Positions 16,905 through 23,895 of a stretch of DNA of 43,240 nucleotides are shown here, piece after piece. A program made the position numbers and the translations under genes. Where the stretch lies: NCBI GenBank assembly GCA_003140935.1, contig PLLJ01000053.1, positions 1 to 43,240 of the forward strand. The letters are read 5' to 3'. Source of the DNA: Candidatus Omnitrophota bacterium. Its GTDB lineage: Bacteria > Omnitrophota > Omnitrophia > Omnitrophales > Aquincolibacteriaceae. The notes beneath the pieces are model-generated. The model was given only the letters and a program-made list of their open reading frames with translations. It did not search any database and was not told the DNA's origin. Numbering within the stretch: position 1 is the stretch's first letter; every line of letters starts with the position of its first letter.

Positions 16905-17486
16905 CTACGTTGGCTGCTTTTGACCCTCGGAAGATTTGTTACCGTGGGTTACAGGCGTGTCCACCGTATCGATAGCACTGCCGAGTTCCGCCAACGCCGA
17001 AGCATCATTCTGAACTTCCGGTAAAGAAGCCTCTGGGCCGGCTTTCGCCGTATCCGGACCGCCGCCGCCCGATGTGTCCTCTGGATTATTCTGCGCCATC
17101 TTGCTGGACACGGCCCGGAAGATCCCTTTCACCATGCTGGCTTTAGCTCCGGCATTCCTGGGATCGTAGATAAATTCATCGACCATGATCGTACTTAAGG
17201 GTCCCAGCGTAAAAAAAGTCTTGTCGAGGAGAAGGATCTGAAGTTGTCCCTCGGCTCCCGTCTCGATCTTATCCCCCATAAAGATCTTGTCCCCCTCTTT
17301 CAGTAAATGCGCGGTTCTTTCCGGAGGTGTCGTCGCCTTCACTTCGCCTTTCACGGCTCCCGCAACTCCCGCCTGAACTTCAAGGTGAGACCCGCCCGTC
17401 TCCGTAACCTCGGCGAATAAATTCCCATGCTCTCCAACCGAAACAGCAAAGAGAGCAACGACGAAGGCCCGAAGGAGTTTTTTCAT
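16905..17486 (-). CDS. Exported FecR-domain protein, C-terminally reduced paralog
   Basis: This protein of about 193 residues has a signal peptide (MKKLLRAFVVALFAVSVG...FAE). It is followed by the first two thirds of a FecR domain: VAGAVKGEVKATTP, GDKIFMGDKIETG, LQILLLDKTFFTLGP. It is clearly paralogous to the two genes upstream. It lacks the closing LPAxSIGFRGT segment and everything after it; those residues are replaced by a Gly/Pro/Asp-rich tail. I chose the MKKLLR start because the upstream extension adds no signal-peptide features. It is last in a four-gene minus-strand set. FecR-like periplasmic domains bind partner proteins; a degraded copy may be a decoy or a decaying gene. Confidence 0.75.
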   Translation of the reverse strand: MKKLLRAFVVALFAVSVGEHGNLFAEVTETGGSHLEVQAGVAGAVKGEVKATTPPERTAHLLKEGDKIFMGDKIETGAEGQLQILLLDKTFFTLGPLSTIMVDEFIYDPRNAGAKASMVKGIFRAVSSKMAQNNPEDTSGGGGPDTAKAGPEASLPEVQNDASALAELGSAIDTVDTPVTHGNKSSEGQKQPT

Positions 17487-17584
17487 GGATAGAATTTCCG
17501 CTTCTTTATAAAACTTTTGGCTTGAAACAACGTCACCCAATACCGCTATTGAATGTCTTCCTTTTTTTATTAAACTTTTAAAAA

Positions 17585-18478
17585 TCAGCCAACGCTCTTG
17601 ATCGAGTGACTCCCCTGATCCTGGGAACTGGTTTGATGCGCATCTTTTTTTGCGGATTCCTGTGCCGCATTCTGAGCGCCGATCGTACTTGTTTGATTCA
17701 GGTCGTCCACGTTATTGAGGATGTCCATCAGATCCTGCGCGTTCACCTGTCCCTTCGGCAAAGAGGTGGCACCCGTATTAACTCCGGTCGTATCGGTTCC
17801 GGCACCCGTTGCCTTCTGGGTTAATGCTGCAGCGATCCGGTTAAGATCCGCTTCCGAGACCTGAAATACCGCCGTGGGGGCGCTGTTCGCCCCTTCCACG
17901 ATCGTGGCATTTCCGGCCTGATCGATATCGACGCCCACCACCTCGCCATTCACGATATTGGTCACGTAAATACGTCCCGCGCCCACGGGACCCAGCAGAA
18001 CGATCGTGGATCTCTTCCCGTCAATGATCCCGGCCACGTTCGTGCCTCGAAAACCGATGGACCCGGCAGGAAGATCGACCGACATGTTCTCCGGTTTTTT
18101 ATGCGCCACTTTTCCGGACACAACTCTGAAAATCCCTTTCATCATGCTCGCCTTTACCTTACCGTTATCATTGGCGGGATCATACATGAACTCGTCCACC
18201 ACGATCCCGCCTGAGGGACCGAGCGTGAAGACCGTCTGATCGAGAAGCAGAATCTGAAGTTGCCCGTCCGCCCCTGTTTCAATCTTGTCGCCCATAAATA
18301 CTTGATCCCCGCTCTTGAGCGGATGAGCCGTCTTTCCCGGCGGCGTGACAGCTTTGACTTCTCCTTTCACCGCCGCCGCAACGCCTGCTTGTATTGATTC
18401 CGCCGCCCATAAACTGCCGGACATCCCAAAAATAAAACCAATCAAGATCATCATTGCCAAAACCAAATTTTTTTTCAT
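17585..18478 (-). CDS. Exported FecR-domain protein
   Basis: This 297-residue protein has a signal peptide cleaved near SLWAAES. The full FecR domain spans about residues 30-170, with GDQVFMGDKIETG, LQILLLDQTVFTLGPSG, VRVVSGKVAHKKPE and LPAGSIGFRGTNVAG. The C-terminal region (180-297) is low-complexity but shares FQVSEADLN and an AQDLMDILNNVDDLNQTST-like stretch with the larger paralog at 18573. AAGGAAA precedes the ATG. It is secreted, probably to the periplasm or surface. It stands between two paralogs and downstream of a TPR/beta-barrel protein, all probably co-transcribed. Confidence 0.85.
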   Translation of the reverse strand: MKKNLVLAMMILIGFIFGMSGSLWAAESIQAGVAAAVKGEVKAVTPPGKTAHPLKSGDQVFMGDKIETGADGQLQILLLDQTVFTLGPSGGIVVDEFMYDPANDNGKVKASMMKGIFRVVSGKVAHKKPENMSVDLPAGSIGFRGTNVAGIIDGKRSTIVLLGPVGAGRIYVTNIVNGEVVGVDIDQAGNATIVEGANSAPTAVFQVSEADLNRIAAALTQKATGAGTDTTGVNTGATSLPKGQVNAQDLMDILNNVDDLNQTSTIGAQNAAQESAKKDAHQTSSQDQGSHSIKSVG

Positions 18479-18572
18479 AGGATTTTCCTTGGATCGAAGG
18501 AGGGAAGTCTCTCTAAAATCTCAAAGAAACTGCCCCCTTAGAACAAAACAATTGCGGCTTTTTTTCTCTTGA

Positions 18573-19925
18573 TCAGACTGTTCCCGGACTAAGCGTTGCC
18601 GAGACGGTTCCACTGCCTGAAGTCGGGTAAGCACCGCCGCCCGTATTAGTGTAAGTTACGTTCACCACCGCATTCTGGGCGACCACTCCATTGCTATTTG
18701 ATAATGCGACCGTAAAATCAAAATTCCCGCCCGAGGCGGTTTCGTGCCAAGAAAGATCTGTCGCAGGTCCACTTCGCCCGGCAAAGGAAGTCCCGCTACC
18801 GCCGCCAACAGAAGTACTATCAAAGCGGGTGCTTTGAGAGATGGAAATAAAGGAATTCCCGCCACCGATGGATCCGCTAGGACCAAAAATGATATTGCCC
18901 TGAACAGTTATAGAACCTCCGCCGGAATAGGACCCGCTATTAGCGTAATGGCCGGATCCTGATGCAGTTTGTAATTGCTCATAGGTTGTGGTGCCATTGG
19001 GCACGGCACCACCGCCGCCGGCAGCGTTCAGGGCATCCTGAGCTCCTTTGGTGCTGACATCGTTCATATTGTTGTTAAGGTTGTTCAGACCGCCTGCAAG
19101 AGTGACGTTATCGCCGGTGACGACTTTGTTCTCTCCCGAAAGGGCGCCCATGTTCGTGTTGCCTCCGAAACTGCCGCCGTTGCCTCCGCCACCGCCCTGC
19201 TGGCCTCCACCGCCTTGGCCGCCGCCAAGTCCCTGGGTCAGACCGTTGATCTGTGTATCGGAGAGCTGGAACACACCTGAAAGCCCTCCGCCCGCGCCGA
19301 CCTCGACGCCAAAACCCGTGCGATTCACATTCTGATGATCCCCTCCCGCTCCGTCGATCGTGAAACTTCCGGTTCGCGCACCGGTGTCGTTGTTATTCCC
19401 GGGACCCAAGAGCCCCACAAGTCCTTGACCGTTTGTACCCACGGACCCGCCCACGATCGTTCCGCGGAATCCGATGGATGCCGCAGGAAGCTTCACCTTC
19501 ACGCTGTCCGGATTTTTGGCCGCGATCTTGCCCGAGACGTAGCGGAAAACACCTTGCGTGATACTCGCCTTGATCTCGCCCTTATAGCTTTTCGGATCAT
19601 AAACAAATTTATCAATGGTGATCGTACTGTTCGGTCCGATCGTAAAAACGGTTTCGTCCAAAAGCAGGATCTGAAGATGCCCCTGTGCGTCGGTCTTCAC
19701 TTCGTCTCCTATAAAGATTGGCTGCCCGCTTTGCGCAACACGTCCGACCTGGCCCGGCGTCGTAAGCTCGACTTTTCCTCCGGCCGCGGCCACGACCCCG
19801 ATCCTTGCAAGGTCTTGAGAGATCCCCGGCGCCACAGGAACCCCCATCGGCATCTGGGCGAAAAGAACGGGGACGGAAAAAACGAGAAGGAAAGCGGCAA
19901 AAAAAGCGGCGATTTTTTTCATCAT
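18573..19925 (-). CDS. Exported FecR-domain protein with glycine-rich and beta-rich C-terminus
   Basis: This protein of about 450 residues has a signal peptide (MMKKIAAFFAAFLLVFSVPVLFA). A complete FecR domain (about 35-165) contains IFIGDEVKTD, LQILLLDETVFTIGP and LPAASIGFRGTIVGG. A Gly/Gln/Asn-rich linker follows (about 230-265), then a Ser/Gly/Thr beta-rich end resembling a surface or filament module. GGGAGG sits seven bases before the ATG at 19925; the ATG at 19931 is too close to it. It is the largest of three paralogs, and the low-complexity linker suggests a reach through the envelope. Confidence 0.85.
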   Translation of the reverse strand: MMKKIAAFFAAFLLVFSVPVLFAQMPMGVPVAPGISQDLARIGVVAAAGGKVELTTPGQVGRVAQSGQPIFIGDEVKTDAQGHLQILLLDETVFTIGPNSTITIDKFVYDPKSYKGEIKASITQGVFRYVSGKIAAKNPDSVKVKLPAASIGFRGTIVGGSVGTNGQGLVGLLGPGNNNDTGARTGSFTIDGAGGDHQNVNRTGFGVEVGAGGGLSGVFQLSDTQINGLTQGLGGGQGGGGQQGGGGGNGGSFGGNTNMGALSGENKVVTGDNVTLAGGLNNLNNNMNDVSTKGAQDALNAAGGGGAVPNGTTTYEQLQTASGSGHYANSGSYSGGGSITVQGNIIFGPSGSIGGGNSFISISQSTRFDSTSVGGGSGTSFAGRSGPATDLSWHETASGGNFDFTVALSNSNGVVAQNAVVNVTYTNTGGGAYPTSGSGTVSATLSPGTV

Positions 19926-20063
19926 GGTCATCCCTCCCAGGTATCGGTTTAGCAGGTGGCGTTATTATATCGCAATTTCGTTTCCGGAATATTGATATTC
20001 ATTTCACGAACCGCAGAGCTGCCGATGTCTTTGAGAGGCACCGAGCCTGCCCCATTCGACGTG

Positions 20064-21488
20064 CTAAAACTCCAGGCGCTTGGTAAGCAGGAGTTGAAAT
20101 TTGTTGTTGGTGTAACTGTAATTCGTGATATTGGAGAGAGCGCGGTAAAATTCGTAAGAACCTGTAAAAACAATATCCTTGATCTGCTTGGGAAGGAGCT
20201 TGCCGAAAAAAATCGTGTTGAGAGGCGTTCCGTAGGTCACGCGATACCGCAGGGACCTGTCATACCGGGTGATGCTCGCAACGGAGAACTCCGGAGTCTC
20301 GTAGCTGTCAAAATTCACGTTGAAGGAGTTAATCAGGAACTGGCCCCGCGGCAGGACCCAGGTGTGCGTATTATTCAGGCTGAAGCGCTGATAGGCGAAA
20401 TAGTCCTCTTTGGCCTTTTTATCCGAATACCCAACGCTGGTCGTCCATTTCATGGTCGGGATGATCACATAACTGGCACCCCAAATGTTGCTGAACTCGG
20501 GCCCCTTGTTTTCAACGGAGTTCGTATTCTCCGAGATGTTCATGTAATCCTGGCGTTCGATCCTGAAATTATAAAACGCGTGGAGTTTTTTGGTCAGGTC
20601 CCTTTCAAAAAGAAAGTTCCCTCCCTGCGTCCTCAAGAAATTCTCGCTGGAAAGGAAAATGTCGCTCGCGACGAACGAAGGGGTGATATCGCAAAACTTG
20701 CTTTTGTAAGTCCCGCCGAGTTCGTACTGGTAAGAGCCGAGGTCCAGCGAATTCACGTTCGTCTGTTCCTGGAGATAATACGTGAAATTCCCGAACACCG
20801 AATGGCCCGCCTGGAACCCGAGATCATGCGTCACATCCACGCTGGAAATATTCAAAAAATTCGTGTCTGCGCGCCGGTTGTTCGACCCGAGGAGGTCCTG
20901 CGCTACATTATTTACGAGCTGGATTTTTGAGGAGGGCGCGGCATTGCGGTTCGTGTCATAGCCCCAACCGTTGCTTTGACGTAATCCGATATGGGTGCGG
21001 CGCTTCCTTTGTTTGATCTTCTTTTCGTAGGCGGTCACCTGCTCCCGGATCGCCGGAGGAAGCGTCACAGCTTTCAAAGACTCCAATTCCTTCCCCGCCT
21101 CATTCAGACTGTCCAAGCGGTAGAGGACCACGGCATAAAGAAGCCGGACGTCCGCAAGATTGGGATTGACCATCAAAATACGTTCAAGGGTCGCAGCCGC
21201 GCTCAAAAGTTCCCCGCGGGCGATCTGTTCCTGGGCATAGCGGGCGTTCAGCTCAATATTGTCCGGATCCTTAAGGATGTCTTCATAGGTGACCCCGGTC
21301 CGATACTTATCGTTCGCCTCTTTTTCCTTCGACTTTTCCGCAACGCGGGAGGCCTGCTTGACACGAGATGTCTCAGTGCGCAAGTTCTGCGTTTCGTTAG
21401 TGATATCTTCGGCAAAGGAGTTGGGGCGAAACGCAAGTAGAAAGAATAGGAGAACGGCAAGGAACTTCAGAGGAGATCTTAAGAACAT
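20064..21488 (-). CDS. Outer-membrane TPR / beta-barrel protein (Slam/DUF560-like)
   Basis: This protein of about 474 residues has a signal peptide (FLRSPLKFLAVLLFFLLAFRPNSFAE). A helical TPR part (about 60-160, ARYAQEQIARGELLSAAATL, LYAVVLYRLDSLNEAG) is followed by about 300 residues of alternating beta strands starting at NGWGYDTNRNAAP. It ends in Phe (LTKRLEF), the classic outer-membrane barrel signature. This layout matches Slam-like surface-protein export barrels, and it stands just upstream of three exported FecR proteins that could be its clients. AAGGA precedes the ATG at 21488. Longer in-frame extensions run into a palindromic repeat and are rejected. Export by this barrel is inference. 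Confidence 0.75.
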   Translation of the reverse strand: MFLRSPLKFLAVLLFFLLAFRPNSFAEDITNETQNLRTETSRVKQASRVAEKSKEKEANDKYRTGVTYEDILKDPDNIELNARYAQEQIARGELLSAAATLERILMVNPNLADVRLLYAVVLYRLDSLNEAGKELESLKAVTLPPAIREQVTAYEKKIKQRKRRTHIGLRQSNGWGYDTNRNAAPSSKIQLVNNVAQDLLGSNNRRADTNFLNISSVDVTHDLGFQAGHSVFGNFTYYLQEQTNVNSLDLGSYQYELGGTYKSKFCDITPSFVASDIFLSSENFLRTQGGNFLFERDLTKKLHAFYNFRIERQDYMNISENTNSVENKGPEFSNIWGASYVIIPTMKWTTSVGYSDKKAKEDYFAYQRFSLNNTHTWVLPRGQFLINSFNVNFDSYETPEFSVASITRYDRSLRYRVTYGTPLNTIFFGKLLPKQIKDIVFTGSYEFYRALSNITNYSYTNNKFQLLLTKRLEF

Positions 21489-21622
21489 CATCTTCCTTTC
21501 ATTTTTCAGCCAAAAACCCAGAGAACTTTCCTCCGTCGGAAAACGGAACCCGCGGCCCCTTCTGATTCTTGGCTCGTGGTAGTGTATCTTTAGTGAAATA
21601 AAAAAGCAAATTACAAAATGCT

Positions 21623-21686
21623 GGGACTCGGGACTAGGGACTCGTCTCGGTTTTTCGTTCTTTCGAGGCACGAGGAACGAGTCCCG
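21623..21686. repeat. Imperfect palindromic repeat, GGGACTCG family, copy 2
   Basis: The left arm begins GGGACTCGGGACTAGGGACT and the right arm ends GAGGAACGAGTCCCG; the outer nine bases are inverted complements. The left words match the copy at 2281, and the right end is identical over 16 bases to 30058-30072 in the ispH region. It lies between two divergent genes, just upstream of the helicase promoter. Confidence 0.8.
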
Positions 21687-21710
21687 TTTCGCATTTAAGG
21701 ATTTTCAGGC

Positions 21711-21716
21711 TATACT
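21711..21716 (+). promoter_or_regulatory. -10 element of the helicase promoter (leaderless)
   Basis: TATACT ends six bases before the duplicated ATG at 21723, with no Shine-Dalgarno sequence between. The surrounding GGCTATACTAC recurs in front of the PFK gene at 39099-39109. The -35 is weak (TTTCGC about 18 bp upstream). Confidence 0.65.
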
Positions 21717-21720
21717 ACGC

Positions 21721-21809
21721 GCATGTCCGATTCTTCGTCAGAAAATTCAAAGGTTAATGGGACTAGTCCTGGCAACCCTCTGTCAAAAGAAAATAGATAC
21801 CAGGGCATG
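21721..21809 (+). mobile_element. 84-bp in-frame mini-element, copy 1 (helicase N-terminus)
   Basis: A 79-bp core is flanked by GCATG at 21721-21725 and 21805-21809 (GCATGTC if extended). The flanks are exactly 84 bp apart. The flanking repeat contains the start codon, so the insertion duplicated the helicase ATG. Translation can start at the upstream copy and read the 28-codon insert in frame before reaching the original Met (residue 29). The core carries the CCTGG...CCAGG hairpin and the GGACTAGTCC palindrome. Confidence 0.88.
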
Positions 21810-23858
21810 TCATTTCAATTGGACCCGTTTCAACTGCAAGCCATCGAGTGGATCGAAAAGGAGCATTCTCTTCTCGTCTCTGCGCCCACGGGCTCCGGGA
21901 AGACGCTCATCGCCGAAAAGGCCGTCGAAAAAGCCCTTTCGCGCGGCGAACAGGTCATTTATACCGCCCCGATCAAGGCCCTGAGTAATCAGAAATTCCG
22001 GGATTTCCAGGAACATTTTGGCAAAGAAACGGTCGGGATCCTCACCGGAGACGTTTCCATCAACCGGGAAGCACCGCTTCTCATCATGACGACCGAGATC
22101 TACCGGAATTCCCTTTTTGAGGACTCGGAACGCATTCGAAAGATCGGCTGGGTCATTTTTGACGAAGTCCATTATCTGGACGACGCCCAGCGCGGTACGG
22201 TCTGGGAAGAAGCTCTCCTTTTCACGCCTCCGGAGATCCGCATCCTTGCTCTGAGCGCCACGATCCCGAACGTCCAGGAACTTGCGGACTGGATCCGTCA
22301 GATCCACCAGCGCCCCATCGCCGTGATCGAAGAGACGCATCGTCCTGTTCCGCTCCATTTCCTGTTCCAATGTCAGGGCAAGATCCTCACAAATACGAAA
22401 TCACTCCGGAAAGAAGGCTATCTTCAGCGCGATAATTGGCAGCTCTCTATGCGGGAAAGGCGCCGCGGGTTCCAACCGCCCCGCGCCCGGCCGAACCGCC
22501 TCTATGACATCCTGAAACATCTCATCAATGGGGACCAACTCCCTGCTATTTATTTTGCGTTTGGACGGAAACGTACGGCCATGCTTGCTTGGGAAGTCGC
22601 GCATTTCGACCTTTTGAGGGAAGCAGAGCGCCGCGAAGTCCGGACTCTTTACGACGAACTCCTGGCGCGTTACGATCTGGCGGGTGATAAGACCGCCGAA
22701 GAGATACGTCCGCTCGTCGAGCAAGGCATCGCCTACCATCACGCCGGCATGCTCCCGACGCTCAAAGAGGTCATCGAAAGACTTTTCACGAGCCGCCTGA
22801 TCAAGCTCATCTTCACTACCGAAACCTTCGCCTTGGGGATCAATATGCCGGCGCGCTCCGTGGTCTTTGACGAGCTTGAAAAATTCTACGGCACGGGGTT
22901 CAAACCGCTCACCACGCGCGATTTTTTTCAGATGGCCGGACGTGCGGGACGGCGCGGTATGGACCCGGAAGGTTTCGTTTACTGCCGTATCCATCCGAAT
23001 GACATCCCCTTCCCGGAAGTGGAACGCATTCTTTACGGGAAACCGGAGCCCGTGCGCAGTCAGCTGAACGCCACGTACGCGACGCTTCTGAATCTCTATA
23101 GGACACTCGGACACAGGCTCCTCGAGATCTATCCGCGTTCCTTCCATTTTTTCCAATCTTCCAAAAGGAAACGCGACGAAGGGCTCGAGCTTCTGAAGAA
23201 CAAGCTCGCGCTCCTGCAGGAAATGGGCTATATCACCGACCAGGGAACGACGGGGACTCAAGGCACGTCCAATTCTCCATCAAAAAATTCAACGGTTAAT
23301 TGGGCGAGTCCTGGCAACCCTTTATCAAAAGAAAATAACTGCCAGGGCACGCTCACGGTCAAAGGAGAATTCGCGGCCTCGATCTTCGGTTTTGAGCTGC
23401 TTCTTACGGAAATGTACACCGATGGCGCGCTGGAACAGCTGGATGAAGCGAAATTGAACGTCCTTTTGGCGGGATTGATCTTCGAACCGAGAAAGAACGA
23501 TGAGGCCCCGCGGCTCAGCAAGGACCACGGCGAGTTACTGAAAATGACCCAGCATTACCACCGGATGGTCTTCAAATGGGAATCCAATTTTCGCGTCACG
23601 CCCCACACCAAGCCCCCCTATTTCCATCTCGCCCGTCCGATCGAGGCGTGGACGCAGGGTAAGGACTTCGAGAAGATCTGTCAGCTGACCTCGGAAGACG
23701 AGGGAAGCCTGGTGCGTTACATCCGGATGGTGATCCAACTCTTGCGGGAGATCGCCAACGCACCGCACGCCTCCGAGGGCCTCAAGGCGAAGGCGAGACG
23801 CGCGAGAACCATGATCGACCGAGATGTGGTGGACGCGGAAAAACAACTGCGGATCTAA
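21723..23858 (+). CDS. DEAD/DEAH-box helicase, Ski2-like, with two inserted repeats
   Basis: This is a 711-residue superfamily 2 ATPase. Walker A is APTGSGKT (54-61), motif II is DEVH (147-150), motif III is LSATIPN (177-183), and motif VI is AGRAGRRGMDPEGF (about residue 410). This order and the RRGMD form fit the Ski2/Mtr4/HelY branch of 3'-5' RNA or DNA helicases. Residues 1-28 and about 514-541 are encoded by copies of the same 84-bp mini-element. The first adds a new N-terminus before the ancestral Met29; the second lies in a linker after the helicase core. The promoter -10 directly abuts the start codon. The gene converges on an AddB-like nuclease. Confidence 0.9.
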   Translation: MSDSSSENSKVNGTSPGNPLSKENRYQGMSFQLDPFQLQAIEWIEKEHSLLVSAPTGSGKTLIAEKAVEKALSRGEQVIYTAPIKALSNQKFRDFQEHFGKETVGILTGDVSINREAPLLIMTTEIYRNSLFEDSERIRKIGWVIFDEVHYLDDAQRGTVWEEALLFTPPEIRILALSATIPNVQELADWIRQIHQRPIAVIEETHRPVPLHFLFQCQGKILTNTKSLRKEGYLQRDNWQLSMRERRRGFQPPRARPNRLYDILKHLINGDQLPAIYFAFGRKRTAMLAWEVAHFDLLREAERREVRTLYDELLARYDLAGDKTAEEIRPLVEQGIAYHHAGMLPTLKEVIERLFTSRLIKLIFTTETFALGINMPARSVVFDELEKFYGTGFKPLTTRDFFQMAGRAGRRGMDPEGFVYCRIHPNDIPFPEVERILYGKPEPVRSQLNATYATLLNLYRTLGHRLLEIYPRSFHFFQSSKRKRDEGLELLKNKLALLQEMGYITDQGTTGTQGTSNSPSKNSTVNWASPGNPLSKENNCQGTLTVKGEFAASIFGFELLLTEMYTDGALEQLDEAKLNVLLAGLIFEPRKNDEAPRLSKDHGELLKMTQHYHRMVFKWESNFRVTPHTKPPYFHLARPIEAWTQGKDFEKICQLTSEDEGSLVRYIRMVIQLLREIANAPHASEGLKAKARRARTMIDRDVVDAEKQLRI
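23263..23351 (+). mobile_element. 84-bp in-frame mini-element, copy 2 (inside helicase gene)
   Basis: GCACG flanks both ends (23263-23267 and 23347-23351), 84 bp apart. The core begins TCCAATTCTCC and ends TGCCAGG. It adds 28 residues in the same frame as the other copies (NSPSK...NNCQG) without a stop. The 25 bases before it (GGGAACGACGGGGACTCAAG) resemble the GGGACTCG palindrome family, so this may be a composite site. Confidence 0.9.
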
Positions 23859-23895
23859 CGTTCTCTTTCTTCAAAAACCTCCGGAGGCATCGCGT

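Noticed and set aside
21489-21671. N-terminal extension of the TPR/beta-barrel protein
   Set aside because: It runs through a palindromic repeat and would bury the signal peptide; AAGGA precedes the ATG at 21488.
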